Below are positions 17,551-27,400 of a stretch of 64,000 bases of DNA, in pieces. The DNA is from Microcoleus sp. bin48.metabat.b7b8b9.023 (GTDB lineage Bacteria > Cyanobacteriota > Cyanobacteriia > Cyanobacteriales > Microcoleaceae), in the NCBI RefSeq assembly GCF_013299185.1, contig NZ_JAAFKG010000019.1:1-64000 (forward strand), written 5' to 3'. The notes under the pieces are model-generated. The model was not told the DNA's origin. It did not search any database and saw only the letters and a list, made by a program, of their open reading frames with translations. How positions within the stretch are numbered: position 1 is the first letter of the stretch; each line of letters begins with the position of its first letter. Made by a program: the position numbers and the translations under genes.

Positions 17551-17944
17551 ATAAATTTGAGATTTTATGACTTATAGTGGTTCTCAGAAAGATTAGGTAT
17601 GTTGTTGGGATGCGAGCCCCCTTTGTTTAAGGTGTTATGTAAGCTGTCAGTGATACCTCACCTTTTTGATAAAGGCTATATATCTACTATTGTAACGCTG
17701 TTATCTGGGTCAAGCGAATCAATCACAAAAAATAGTTCGTAGTGAGGACTTTAGTCCTCTGATTTTATGCGGACTAAAGTCCTCACTACGAACCTATTAA
17801 TGTTTTTAATGATTGATTTGGTCTTCTGATTGGATGCGGACTAAAGTCCTCACTACGAACCTATTAATGTTTTTAACGATGAGTTTAGTCTTCTGGATGC
17901 GGACTAAAGTCCTCACTACGAACCTATAATGACGTAAGTTCCGT
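17551..17944. repeat. Gap with one family B MITE and three family D palindromes
   Basis: Family B copy at about 17572-17692 (TTATAGTGGTTCTCAGAAAG ... AAAGGCTATATA). Family D hairpins (GTAGTGAGGACTTTAGTCC / GGACTAAAGTCCTCACTAC) occupy about 17730-17793, with further right arms at 17838-17863 and 17899-17924, separated by short TTAATGTTTTTAA(T/C)GAT direct repeats. No gene. Confidence 0.8.
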
Positions 17945-18697
17945 TTACAATATCTGAGATAAAAACTTGCGCGTGCGTTCTTCTTTCGGGTTCTGAAAAA
18001 ACTCTTCCGGGCGTGCTTCTTCCACTAAAACGCCGCCGTCCATCAATACAATGCGATCGGCAACTTCGCGCGCAAATCCGACTTCGTGAGTCACTACTAC
18101 CATTGTAATTCCTGTTTTCGCTAAATTCCGCATGACATCTAAAACTTCCCGCACCATTTCCGGATCTAATGCTGATGTCGGTTCGTCAAATAGCATGATT
18201 TTCGGCTGCATTGCTAGGGAACGTGCAATAGCAACCCGTTGCTGCTGTCCGCCAGATAATTGTCCGGGATATTTTTGGGCTTGAGACAAAATCCCGACTC
18301 TTTCTAATAGTTGCATCGCTACTTCTTCGGCTTTTTTCTTGGGCCAGCGACGCACCCATACGGGCGCTAGCATGACGTTTTGCAGGACTGATAGGTGGGG
18401 AAATAGGTTGAATTGCTGAAACACCATTCCGACTTCCTGGCGAATTTTTTCGATGTTTCGCAAGTCGTGGGAAAGTTCGATTCCGTCGATCGTAATTTTA
18501 CCCTGCTGGTATGCTTCTAATGCGTTGAAAGTACGAATAAACGTCGATTTGCCGGAACCTGAAGGGCCCATCACGACGACGACTTCGCCTCGGTTGACGT
18601 TCATGCTGACGCCGCGCAGTACGTGAAATTGTCCGTACCATTTGTGGACGTTTTCTGCTACGATTACTGTTTCTGGAACTGTTAGTTTATCTTGCAT
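17945..18697 (-). CDS. Amino-acid ABC transporter ATP-binding protein
   Basis: GlnQ/BztD-type ATPase that energises polar or neutral amino-acid import. Walker [11 protein letters not shown]-loop [11 protein letters not shown], signature [15 protein letters not shown], Walker [15 protein letters not shown] and the H-loop [12 protein letters not shown] are all intact in 250 aa. It is the last gene of a minus-strand group (binding protein, permease, unrelated ORF, permease, ATPase). 248 bp rich in tandem repeats separate it from the upstream permease. In Anabaena the N-II system uses a shared ATPase (BgtA), so this product could serve more than one system; that is inference. Confidence 0.93.
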   Translation of the reverse strand: MQDKLTVPETVIVAENVHKWYGQFHVLRGVSMNVNRGEVVVVMGPSGSGKSTFIRTFNALEAYQQGKITIDGIELSHDLRNIEKIRQEVGMVFQQFNLFPHLSVLQNVMLAPVWVRRWPKKKAEEVAMQLLERVGILSQAQKYPGQLSGGQQQRVAIARSLAMQPKIMLFDEPTSALDPEMVREVLDVMRNLAKTGITMVVVTHEVGFAREVADRIVLMDGGVLVEEARPEEFFQNPKEERTRKFLSQIL

Positions 18698-18739
18698 AGT
18701 TTTGTCCTTTAAATAATGACGGATAATTATTGCCTGATG

Positions 18740-18945
18740 ACTGTTGACTGCTTTACCGGAGGGGAGGTTTATGTATATTTGGGTTGGGTGGGGGCGGGTT
18801 TATATATATTTGGATTGGGAGTTATATTTTGTTGGTGAACCCGCCCCTACAGACTTCGGTTTATATATATTTGGGTTGGGAGGGGGCGGGTTTATATGTA
18901 TTTGGGTTTGTAGTTCTATTTTGTTGGTGAACCCGCCTCTAGAGA
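18740..18945. repeat. Tandem GT-rich repeat between ATPase and permease genes
   Basis: TATATTTGGGTTGGG, GGGCGGGTTTATAT and TTTTGTTGGTGAACCCGCC recur twice with a period near 110 bp (about 18768-18862 and 18868-18945). GGCGGGTTTA / TGAACCCGCC can pair. No gene. Confidence 0.7.
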
Positions 18946-20178
18946 CTAATGACTTTTTTCTAGACTTTTTTCAATTTTGCGGCTGGCTAGTGACATTGAA
19001 TAGCAAAATACCCAATAAATGAGGCCGACGAATATGTAAACTTCGGCGTATCTGCCTATATATGATGGATTTGCTAAAACTGCGCGGGATATGCCGATTA
19101 ATTCTAACATTCCAAATAGCGAAAGCAGGGATGTATCCATAAACAATCCGATGAATTGACCGCCGATCGCCGGAATGACTGTTCGCAGTGCTTGAGGTAG
19201 TACAATCAGAATGGTCAGTAGGGGTGTGTTTAGCCCGATCGCTCTTGCTGCTTCTATTTGTCCCCTGGGTACGGCCTGCAAGCCACCCCGGACGTTTTCG
19301 GCTAGGTAAGCCGCACTAAATAATGTTAATCCGGCGATCGCCCGAATCACTCTATCTAATTTGGGATATTCGGGCGGTAAGAATAATTGCAGCATGACTT
19401 GACCTAAAAACAAAATGCCAATTAATGGCAAACCGCGAACAATTTCAATGTACAATGTTGAAAGTAGTTTGACGACTGGCAAAGAACTTTGTCTCCCGAG
19501 GGCGAGCAATACTCCCAAGGGAAACGACAGCACAATACTAATAATTGCTAAAAATAGCGTCAGCACTAAACCGCCCCAGTCATTTGTCGAGACTTCTGTC
19601 AAACCCAATCCGCCTTTAATTAGCCACAGAATTACTGGGAAGGAAAGAGTCCAAATTGCAGGCATCCAGCTAACCCCCCCTCGCCCCCCCTTACTAAGGG
19701 GGGGTTGGGGGGGGTTAGGGTTAATTTGTCGCCCAGCGATATAGCTGGCGGCGGCTGCGATGATAATTCCTAAGAGGTAGAAGCGAGAGGTGAGGTCGAT
19801 CGGCGAAATGACCGCACCAACAACGGCAGCACCCAGTAAAATTAGTGTAGGCGGATTCCAAAGACGTTCATCTCGCTGAATATTGCCCCAAGTTAAACCT
19901 CCCAACAAGGCAATTATTCCGGCTACTATCCACAGCCGCCAGTAGGATTCGCTGGGAAATCTGCCCACAAAAAATAGTGGCAAGTTGGCTTCTAACACGC
20001 GCCATTTAGCTTTTGTAGTTGCCCAAACGATAATTCCTTTGACTGTTTGGAAGGCGACAATTAAGCAAAATACTGTCAGAATGCTGTTGTACCAGGTACT
20101 AAATAGGTTTTTGCGCGCCCAATTCCAAGGGGTGGGCGATTCGGTGGCGGGAGGCGGCAGTACGGGGGAAGTTTCCAT
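18946..20178 (-). CDS. Amino-acid ABC transporter permease, NatH/BztC type, with in-frame repeat insertion
   Basis: Second permease of the importer. N-terminal extension with several hydrophobic helices (about 30-150), then the canonical permease core (about 200-400) with the EAA loop EAARAIGLNTPLLTILIVLPQALRTVIP. BztC-like length (410 aa). Residues ~153-170 (NPNPPQPPLSKGGRGGVSW) are encoded by the family E palindrome (19672-19722) and lie in a loop between helices of the extension, where an insertion should be tolerated. Starts 20 bp after the stop of the PD-(D/E)XK-like ORF. Confidence 0.9.
   Translation of the reverse strand: METSPVLPPPATESPTPWNWARKNLFSTWYNSILTVFCLIVAFQTVKGIIVWATTKAKWRVLEANLPLFFVGRFPSESYWRLWIVAGIIALLGGLTWGNIQRDERLWNPPTLILLGAAVVGAVISPIDLTSRFYLLGIIIAAAASYIAGRQINPNPPQPPLSKGGRGGVSWMPAIWTLSFPVILWLIKGGLGLTEVSTNDWGGLVLTLFLAIISIVLSFPLGVLLALGRQSSLPVVKLLSTLYIEIVRGLPLIGILFLGQVMLQLFLPPEYPKLDRVIRAIAGLTLFSAAYLAENVRGGLQAVPRGQIEAARAIGLNTPLLTILIVLPQALRTVIPAIGGQFIGLFMDTSLLSLFGMLELIGISRAVLANPSYIGRYAEVYIFVGLIYWVFCYSMSLASRKIEKSLEKSH
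19672..19722. repeat. Family E G/C palindrome inside the NatH-type gene
   Basis: TAACCCCCCCTCGCCCCCCC followed by TTACTAAGGGGGGGTTGGGG, a long hairpin translated in frame as PPQPPLSKGGRGG on the minus strand. Same family as the copy in uvrC. Confidence 0.8.
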
Positions 20179-20198
20179 AAGTTGTTAGTTGTTATTTG

Positions 20199-20798
20199 TT
20201 AATTTCTAATTGCACTTGCTAAAATCCCCAATATTTTATTGACATTGCTCAGGAAATACTCGCTACTATCAATTTCTACGGCTGTTCCTTCTAGCTTAAT
20301 AAATTTCCATACTGTTCCCGTAGTCACAGTCCCAAGAATTACTTTAATTTCCTTACCTTCACGTTGGTTGAATATTTGAGCAGCTAACATTTCTGCCACG
20401 CACTGTCCTAATCCCGAACTTATATTCTCCTTTTTAGCTTCTACAATTGCAATGACTGGGGATTTTACAATCATCAATTCTGGAGAACGGGTAATTAGAA
20501 AATCGCAAATTCCATTTAAACCTCTTTCTGAATTGACAGTAAAGTCTATTCCTGAAAATAAACCTATTTTGTCTTGTAACTGTGTTCTCAATTCTAATAA
20601 AATTGGCGCAATAATCATTTCAGAACGAGATTTTTCTGTATTGCTGCCAACAGCTATGGGCAGATATCGCCGTAAAGTTTCTGCGAGTGATGGACTACAT
20701 TCTAATTCCGGTTCGTTTGCAAACAAATCAGCGATTTCAGAATAACTTAATTCAAATGTTTTCAAAACGTTGTTTAAGTTAAAGTCACTGTAAGCCAT
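20199..20798 (-). CDS. Nuclease-fold-like protein, MAYSDF paralogue 1
   Basis: 199 aa, starts MAYSDFNLNNVLKTFEL. The central block GLNGICDFLITRSPELM (about 104-120) followed by PVIAIVEAKKENISSGLGQC (about 125-144) shows the D...E-x-K spacing of PD-(D/E)XK nucleases: Asp in CDFL and Glu-x-Lys in VEAKK. A close paralogue at 37211-37822 shares the start, the ...EKSRSE/EKARSELIIAPILLE block and the VEAKK region. It sits between two permease genes of the transporter operon with only 20 and 46 bp gaps, which suggests insertion. I see no partner methylase or toxin motif. Function unknown. Confidence 0.72.
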   Translation of the reverse strand: MAYSDFNLNNVLKTFELSYSEIADLFANEPELECSPSLAETLRRYLPIAVGSNTEKSRSEMIIAPILLELRTQLQDKIGLFSGIDFTVNSERGLNGICDFLITRSPELMIVKSPVIAIVEAKKENISSGLGQCVAEMLAAQIFNQREGKEIKVILGTVTTGTVWKFIKLEGTAVEIDSSEYFLSNVNKILGILASAIRN

Positions 20799-20844
20799 TT
20801 TATTTTTCCTTTCCCCTCTTGGTAAATTTCAAAAATTTGAATTT

Positions 20845-22059
20845 TTATCTTTCCTTTAGTTGTACGGTTTTATTGTACCAATTCATGAAGAGAGAAACTA
20901 TCAAACTAATTGTAAGATATGTTGCCATGATAATTATCATTGTTTCGATCGCCCTTCCGGTCTGATTCAGCGTCGGAGAACCCACCACAAAGTAAACGTC
21001 GGGATAAGCCACCGCCACGGCTAAACTCGAATTCTTTGCTAAATTCAGATACTGACTGGTTAACGGCGGCACAATCACCCGCAAAGCTTGCGGCAAAATT
21101 ACCATCCGCATCAGGGTTCCAGATTTCAGTCCCAAAGATTTTCCTGCTTCCCATTGGCCTCGCGAGACTGACTGAATTCCGGCGCGGACAATTTCTGCTA
21201 TGTAACTGCCAGTATACAAGCTGAGTCCTGTCACGAGGGCTGCAAATTCTGGAGTTAATTTTAATCCTCCTTCGAGTTGCAATGCTGGTGTGAGGCGCGG
21301 GAAATCGACGCGGAAAGGTAGATTTTGGGTGATAATCCCAGCTAAAATTGCACTGAGGACGATCGCACCTGCGGCCCAAAACAACTGTCTTCCCGGCTTC
21401 GCTTCTTCCACCATCACCCGCGCCCGCCACATCCACAGCCCCGCCGCAGCCAAAACTCCCACAGTTAGCAAAATTAACCAAATCTCAAAACCTGGCAAAG
21501 TCGCAGGCCAAGGTACAGCAATACCCCGATTTGTAAAGTAAAGAGGGCCCTTCATCTGCTGGTTGTCTTCGAGTTTGGGCATGGAAATGAACACTGCAAA
21601 ATACCAGAAAAATAATTGCAGCAATAATGGTGTATTCCTCAAAATCTCCACATACAAAGCTGCTAAATTACGCAAGATCCAATTGTCGGAAAGGCGGGCA
21701 ATTCCTACGGTCAAACCTGCAATTGTTGCGAAAACAATTCCCAACCCCATTACTCGCAGCGTGTTGAGTAATCCGACAAAATAAGCTTGTCTGTAACTGT
21801 TTTCCGGACTGTAGGGAATTACACTTTCGCCGATGTCGAAGGATGCTTGGGAATTGAGAAAGTCAAATCCAAATGCAATCCCCAGTTGCGCGTAATTGGC
21901 GGTGAGGTTGTCCCAGAGAATGGCGATGACTGTTATTACTAAAATTAGGGCGATCGCCTGTCCGGCTATTTTCCAGAAGCGATCGTCCCGCAGCAGTGTT
22001 GATATATCTTTAATTTTGGATGATTTCTCGGATTTGTCCGGTTTAGGTTCTGTCTTCAT
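20845..22059 (-). CDS. Amino-acid ABC transporter permease, NatG/BztB type
   Basis: 404 aa. One N-terminal helix (IAGQAIALILVITVIAILW), a long periplasmic/loop segment, and the permease core with LRVMGLGIVFATIAGLTVG, FWYFAVFISMP and the EAA loop EAGKSLGLKSGTLMRMVILP. This is the heteromeric partner of the NatH-type permease. It follows the binding protein by 206 bp filled with family A repeats. The family is a high-affinity neutral/polar amino-acid importer in cyanobacteria (NatFGH) and alphaproteobacteria (BztABCD). Confidence 0.93.
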   Translation of the reverse strand: MKTEPKPDKSEKSSKIKDISTLLRDDRFWKIAGQAIALILVITVIAILWDNLTANYAQLGIAFGFDFLNSQASFDIGESVIPYSPENSYRQAYFVGLLNTLRVMGLGIVFATIAGLTVGIARLSDNWILRNLAALYVEILRNTPLLLQLFFWYFAVFISMPKLEDNQQMKGPLYFTNRGIAVPWPATLPGFEIWLILLTVGVLAAAGLWMWRARVMVEEAKPGRQLFWAAGAIVLSAILAGIITQNLPFRVDFPRLTPALQLEGGLKLTPEFAALVTGLSLYTGSYIAEIVRAGIQSVSRGQWEAGKSLGLKSGTLMRMVILPQALRVIVPPLTSQYLNLAKNSSLAVAVAYPDVYFVVGSPTLNQTGRAIETMIIIMATYLTISLIVSLFMNWYNKTVQLKER

Positions 22060-22265
22060 AGCTTAAATATTATTTTGATTAAATCTGCTGCGTATGTTGC
22101 GTAGATCGGGGCGCTGAAGCGCAACTACGTACCAAGATGGCGCTGAAGCGCAACTACGTACCTAAGAGGGCGCTGAAGCGCAACTACGTACCTTTGTTTA
22201 AGTTGATTTTTAGGTTTGTAGTTGCGGACACGCATAGGGCCCAAGCGCAACTACAAACCTGTTGA
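22060..22265. repeat. Family A half-palindromes in the transporter operon
   Basis: Three direct copies of GGCGCTGAAGCGCAACTACGTACC (about 22110-22192, ~28-bp period) and a fourth variant at 22236-22260. No gene. Confidence 0.75.
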
Positions 22266-23348
22266 TTAGCGGAAGGGTGGCGAGTACAGCAAACCGCCAT
22301 CTTTCCAGAGTTTGTTTTGACCCCGGTCTAACTTAAGTGTACTTTTTGGGCCGAGGTTGCGATCGTACATTTCGCCGTAATTCCCGACTTTCTTCACAAC
22401 GCGGACGGCGTAGTCGTTGGGGAGTCCGAAACCTTTACCTAAATCTCCTTCTTTTCCTAGCAAACGTTTGACGCTTGGATCTGTAGTGCTTGCCACAGTT
22501 TGGTCTACATTTGCTGAATTAATTCCTAAATCTTCAGCTTCAATCGCCGCAAAAATAATCCATCTCACCGCATCCGACCATTTAGGATCGCCGCTTTTCA
22601 CCGCTGGGGCTAACGGTTCTTTTGACATTACGATCGGCAAAACAACATTATTCTCAGGATTCGGTAGAGTTGTGCGCTTCGACACGAGTTGCGATCGATC
22701 GGCTGTAACACCTTGACAGCGACCTTCTTGATAAGTGCCAAAGGTAGTATTCGCATCTTCAAACACCACAGGAGTGTATTTAACTCCTAATTTTCGCATT
22801 TGGTCGGACAAATTTTGTTCGGTACTCGTACCTGTCTGCACGCAGATAGATTTGCCCGCAAAATCTTTTAAGCTTTTGATGCCGCTATCTTTTTTGACCA
22901 TGATGCTTTGAGAGTCATAAAAGATAATTGGGGCAAATTCCAAGCCGGTAGTGCTGTCGCGACTCGCCGTGTAGGTGGTATTTCGGCTGAGAATATCGAT
23001 TTCTCCGGCCTGCAAAACTGTAAACCTATCTTTGGCGTTGAGCTTTCGGTATTCGACTTTTTCGGGATCGTCAAATATAGCCGCAGCGATGGCCCTGCAA
23101 ATATCCACATCCAAGCCGGAGTATTTGCCTTTTTCGTCTACAAAGCTAAAACCAGGTAGTTCGCCACTAACGCCGCAAATTAGTTTACCGCGGCTGACAA
23201 TTGTATCTATCCGGCTCGAAGTTTGTTGTGGCGCGTTTCCCGCAGGCGAGGCTGGTGTTTGTCCGACTTGTGCCGATCGATCCCTACAAGATGCCAGCGG
23301 TGCCACAAACAACACACTTGCCAGCAACAGAAATCCCAATTTACGCAT
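22266..23348 (-). CDS. Amino-acid ABC transporter substrate-binding lipoprotein, NatF/BztA type
   Basis: Family 3 extracellular solute-binding protein. Signal peptide with lipobox LASC (Cys21 as lipidation site). After a Ser/Pro/Gln linker (to about residue 45) comes the binding domain with SRGKLICGVSGELPGFSFVD and GLDVDICRAIAAAIF, then the second lobe with SICVQTGTSTEQNL. 360 aa is typical for the NatF/BztA branch, which is longer than GlnH. First gene of the operon, so its upstream region (23349 onward) should hold the promoter. Confidence 0.93.
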   Translation of the reverse strand: MRKLGFLLLASVLFVAPLASCRDRSAQVGQTPASPAGNAPQQTSSRIDTIVSRGKLICGVSGELPGFSFVDEKGKYSGLDVDICRAIAAAIFDDPEKVEYRKLNAKDRFTVLQAGEIDILSRNTTYTASRDSTTGLEFAPIIFYDSQSIMVKKDSGIKSLKDFAGKSICVQTGTSTEQNLSDQMRKLGVKYTPVVFEDANTTFGTYQEGRCQGVTADRSQLVSKRTTLPNPENNVVLPIVMSKEPLAPAVKSGDPKWSDAVRWIIFAAIEAEDLGINSANVDQTVASTTDPSVKRLLGKEGDLGKGFGLPNDYAVRVVKKVGNYGEMYDRNLGPKSTLKLDRGQNKLWKDGGLLYSPPFR

Positions 23349-23731
23349 ACATTTTACCAGTAGAACACTTTCTCGACGATCCTAACTTGTCAGTGTCGAG
23401 AACTGTTGCGATCGGCAATCTAGAACACCTTACCGTTTCAAATTAACCATTCTCAACCCGGTGTCGCACCCTGAAAAGCGCACCGGCTTACCGCCTATTA
23501 TTTTTTTTGCCCGCTGCGGGCGATCTTGCCTACAATCTTGCTTACCAGAAAGAATTGGTTGAAAGCCCCAAGCCTTTGAGGGAGAAATTAAAATCAGACT
23601 ATTCATTACTCCAATACTCGGACTTATAGGTAGAGGTCGCTCTCCTTCTGTCAACTGTCAACTGTCAACTGTCAACTGTCAACTGTTGAAAATCTTGCCT
23701 ACAATATTTATCCAATTTTGATTTAATGCGC
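23349..23731. other. Gap: dispersed ~105-bp element, copy 1, followed by GTCAACT STRR
   Basis: The element runs about 23543-23645 and begins ACCAGAAAGAATTGGTTGAA. A variable hairpin follows, then ACTATTCATTACTCCAATAC and GGTAGAGGTCGCTCT. The GTCAACT array (23649-23688) starts within 5 nt. Copies 2 and 3 are at 40739-40841 and 46143-46245. No credible gene in this gap. Confidence 0.75.
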
Positions 23732-23959
23732 TTAGAACCGCTCTGGTGCTAGGCGCTGCTCGGCTAAATCGCGGATTAGCGACAGCCGAGACTCGATGTA
23801 CTCGTTCAGCAAATCTGTTTCGTTACCATTGAGCGCAGAGTTCATCTTCAACTGCTTCAGCAGCCACTGTACCAGGGTGGCATCGTCCAAATTGACTAAC
23901 AGAGTCGCTTGGGTGGTTTCAATTAATGACCAGAGTTGGCGTAACATGACTGGAGTCAT
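23732..23959 (-). CDS. Small conserved-type helical protein, 75 aa
   Basis: MTPVMLRQLWSLIETTQATL... to ...LAEQRLAPERF, predicted all-helical and soluble. I chose the ATG at 23959 because GAGG lies 5 nt upstream; an in-frame GTG at 23986 would add nine residues (RIYAQRGF) without an SD. The size and sequence style fit a small cyanobacteria-specific protein, but I do not recognise a named family. No obvious operon partner. Confidence 0.7.
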   Translation of the reverse strand: MTPVMLRQLWSLIETTQATLLVNLDDATLVQWLLKQLKMNSALNGNETDLLNEYIESRLSLIRDLAEQRLAPERF

Positions 23960-24483
23960 AAAACCTCGTTGAGCGTAAATACGCACTTAGTGGGCTGGCT
24001 GGGTGATGAGTTGGTCTTAGTGTTTCAAGCCGATAGACGAAAAGTAGCCGTCTTGTCATCGGCTTAATGATTATTTTATATTTGACCACAATAACTTAAT
24101 ATAGTAGTGTCAAAAGCTACAACACACAAGATGTTATAAGAGTTCCCAATCTCGTCACATACAGATAAATATCTTGATAAAAAATTAAGAATCTTTACAT
24201 AGGATTTGAGAAACCCGGCGGTTGAAACCGCGTCTTGTCAAGCAAAACCCGGATGGTGCGCGGGTTGAAGAGTCGTAGCGTAGCACACCCGGCGGTTGAA
24301 ACCGCGTCTACACAGACAAAACCCGCCTCCGCGGGTTGAAGAGCCGTAGCGTAGCGGGGCGTAAGCCATCGCACGCACATTCTCTCAAATTCCATATTTC
24401 TTAGTCCGCGGAGGCGGACATCGTTTGTGTAGATGCGGTTTCCAACCGCCCAGGATTTCTTTAGTCCTGAGAAAATTGATCGA
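23960..24483. repeat. Gap with three family C palindromes
   Basis: Two direct copies at about 24215-24270 and 24286-24345 (GGCGGTTGAAACCGCGTCT) and one inverted degenerate copy at 24400-24452. Between them is GTAGCGTAGC-type sequence. 23960-24200 is AT-rich unique sequence and may hold the promoter of the 75-aa gene. No gene. Confidence 0.75.
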
Positions 24484-27400
24484 TTAACCAGATAATTCAG
24501 CAGCAACCAACTGTTTAACCCCCGCTAGGATTATTTCTAATTCAGCGATGATTTTCGTGGCGCCTTCCAAATCGTTGGATTCGGCGTGAGTTTGAAGCTG
24601 AGCAGCCATCTCCGGCATTAACCGCACCGCCGCCGTAGCGCTGACACCTTTAATTTGATGCGCGCGGCGGGCCAGTGTCTCCATGTCTCGCGAGGCGATC
24701 GCACTTTTAGCAGATTCTAAATAACTGCTAGTATCCACCACAAAAGCTTGCAATATTTCCCGCTCAAAGTCCAAATCAGTGCCCGCAATTTCGTGCAAGC
24801 GTGCCATATCGACTACGCATTCTAGATCCGAAGCAGAGTTTTGGACTTCCTCACCCTTAAACTGAGGAATTTCAACTTTTAACTGTACCGACCAATTTTC
24901 TAGTACAGATTTTAACTTTTCGATGGAAATAGGTTTGCTAATATAATCATCCATGCCCGCCGCCAGACACTTTTCCCGATCGCCCTTCAAAGCATTTGCC
25001 GTCATTGCAATCACCACCGTCTTGCGATCGGGATCCATCTTCCCAGCAGCAGTGCCTGTCGCTTCCATGCGGCGCAATTCCAGCGTAGCTTCGTAACCGT
25101 CCAAAACTGGCATCTGACAGTCCATCAGCACAATGTCATACTTTTTGATAGCCAGCATCGATAGCGCCTCAGCGCCGTTATTTGCCACATCCGCCGCACA
25201 TCCCAAAACCTTGAGTTGATTCAGACCAACTTTTTGATTGATCGGAGTATCTTCAACTAACAAAATCTTTAGGCTAGCTAACTCCCGGTTGTCAATAGAG
25301 GAGTCTGGATTTGTCGTTGAATTTGCCAGCCGCGAGTCAACCACTGCACCCGGGGCGATCGCATTTACCAAGCACTCAAACAGCCGGTGAGCTTTCACAG
25401 GTTTAGTTAAATAACCGCTAAAACCAATATCTACCAAACGTTTAGCCTCCGATATCTGAGTAATTGAAGTCAGCACCACCCAATGCGTCTGCTGCATTGC
25501 CGGCTCAGCAATCATCAAACGTTCCAGACTTCCCGCCACCATTTCCGGCAACTGAATATCAACCAAAATGATATCGTAAGGGGATTTTATGCTGACAGCT
25601 TTGTACAGAGATGCGATCGCCATCCAACCATTCTCAACCTCATCAACTTCCATCCCCCACAAAACCGCCATTCTCAGCAGCACTTTTCGCACTGTGGGCT
25701 TGTCGCTAGCAACTAACATTTTCTGCCCCGCCAGCACCGTTTGCAAATTCACTGAGCACGCTGTCCCAGCCCCAGTTAAATTTTCCTTAAGTGCCGGCAC
25801 AGTAAACCAAAAACTCGATCCTTTACCGGGGGTACTTTCCACACCAATTTTACCCCCTAGCAGCTCCACCAACTGCTTAGAAATAGCCAGACCCAAACCA
25901 GTGCCACCGTACTTTCTCGTAGTAGAAGCATCAACTTGACTAAAAGATTTAAACAGCTTTTTTTGGTCTTCGGCAGCAATCCCAATCCCTGTATCTGTGA
26001 CCTTGAACAGCAGGAACAGCGAGCGATTGATTCCTAGTTTTAATGGTTGGATACTCTCTAATTTTTTCTGGTCGTCGCTGGCTGCCAATATCCCAGGAAT
26101 CCTGCCAGTTGAAACCTCAATTACTATTTCTCCTGCTTCCGTGAACTTAATCGCATTGTTAATTAAATTAGTGAGGATTTGCCGCAATCGCGCTGCATCC
26201 CCTTTAATTTGCAGCGGCACGTCGGTATCAATCAACGCCACCAATTCTATACCTTTAGTTTGTGCGGGAGTTGCCAACAAATCCAGCACTTCATCCAGAC
26301 AGATACTGAGGTCAAATTCGATGGTTTCTAAGCGCATTTCTCCTGCTTCCAGTTTAGAAAGGTCAAGAATATCGTTAATGATCGACAGCAAATTTTGACC
26401 GCTGAGTTTCAGCGTCTGCACAAAGTCTAGCTGTTCGGGAGTAAGATTTGTTTTCAGCAGCAAATCTGTCATCCCCATCACTCCATTCATCGGAGTGCGG
26501 ATTTCGTGACTCATATTTGCTAAAAATAGTGACTTCATTCGAGACGCTTCCAGAGCGGCTTCTCGGGCTTGCTGCGCTTGCTCGAACAAAGTAGATTGCT
26601 GAATGGCGATCGCCAACTGCACGCTCAACCTTCCCAGCAAATCCACCTCAGAATCAGTCCAAGCGCGCGGGGCACTGCACTGGTGGGCAACCAGCAACCC
26701 CCACAACCGATTTTGACGCTTGTCCAAACTCTCGATCTGCGACTTAATTCTAGGAGTTTCTGGCGAATATTCTATTGCTAATTCCTGACTTTCGTCGCCG
26801 ATAAAAATTGGTACAACTAAATTAGCCCTTACCTGCAATTTCACCAGTAAATCTCGGTGAATCTCGCTCAAATTAGCATTATAAATATCTTCAACTGCTT
26901 GAATCTTGCCAGCGCGGTACATCGCTTTGTAACTTTCCCCAAAAGATTTTTCCTGAAGTTTTCTGCCCAGCATAGGCATCCAATCAGATCCTACAGATTC
27001 GACAACCACAATCCCTGTGTCATCGGAATCAAAACGATAAATTACCGTGCGATCGGTTGCCAGTAATTGCCGTACCTCTTGTACAGCCGTGCTCAGAGTT
27101 TGAGTGAGGTTGAGAGACTGTCGCACTCGCTGGGCGATCGCCGAAACCAGCCGTTCCTGTTCTGCTTGTTCCAGCAGCATTCTTTCAGCTTGCTTGCGTT
27201 CTGTAACATCGCGAATTACCGCAGCAAAGCACAGCGGTTCGCTACTTTGAGGGTGCTTGACCAGAAAAGCATTCATCACAACATCAATACTTTTTCCAGT
27301 ACGCAAGTGCTGCATTTGACCTTCTCCTTGCCACTGGCCGTGACTGACAATTATTGGCAAAATCTCTTGACTGAATTCCTGTTTAAAAGTTTCGCCTATA

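Noticed and set aside
23430-23654. Minus-strand 74-aa ORF upstream of the NatF-type gene
   Set aside because: It lies across the dispersed ~105-bp element, which occurs elsewhere without this frame being kept.
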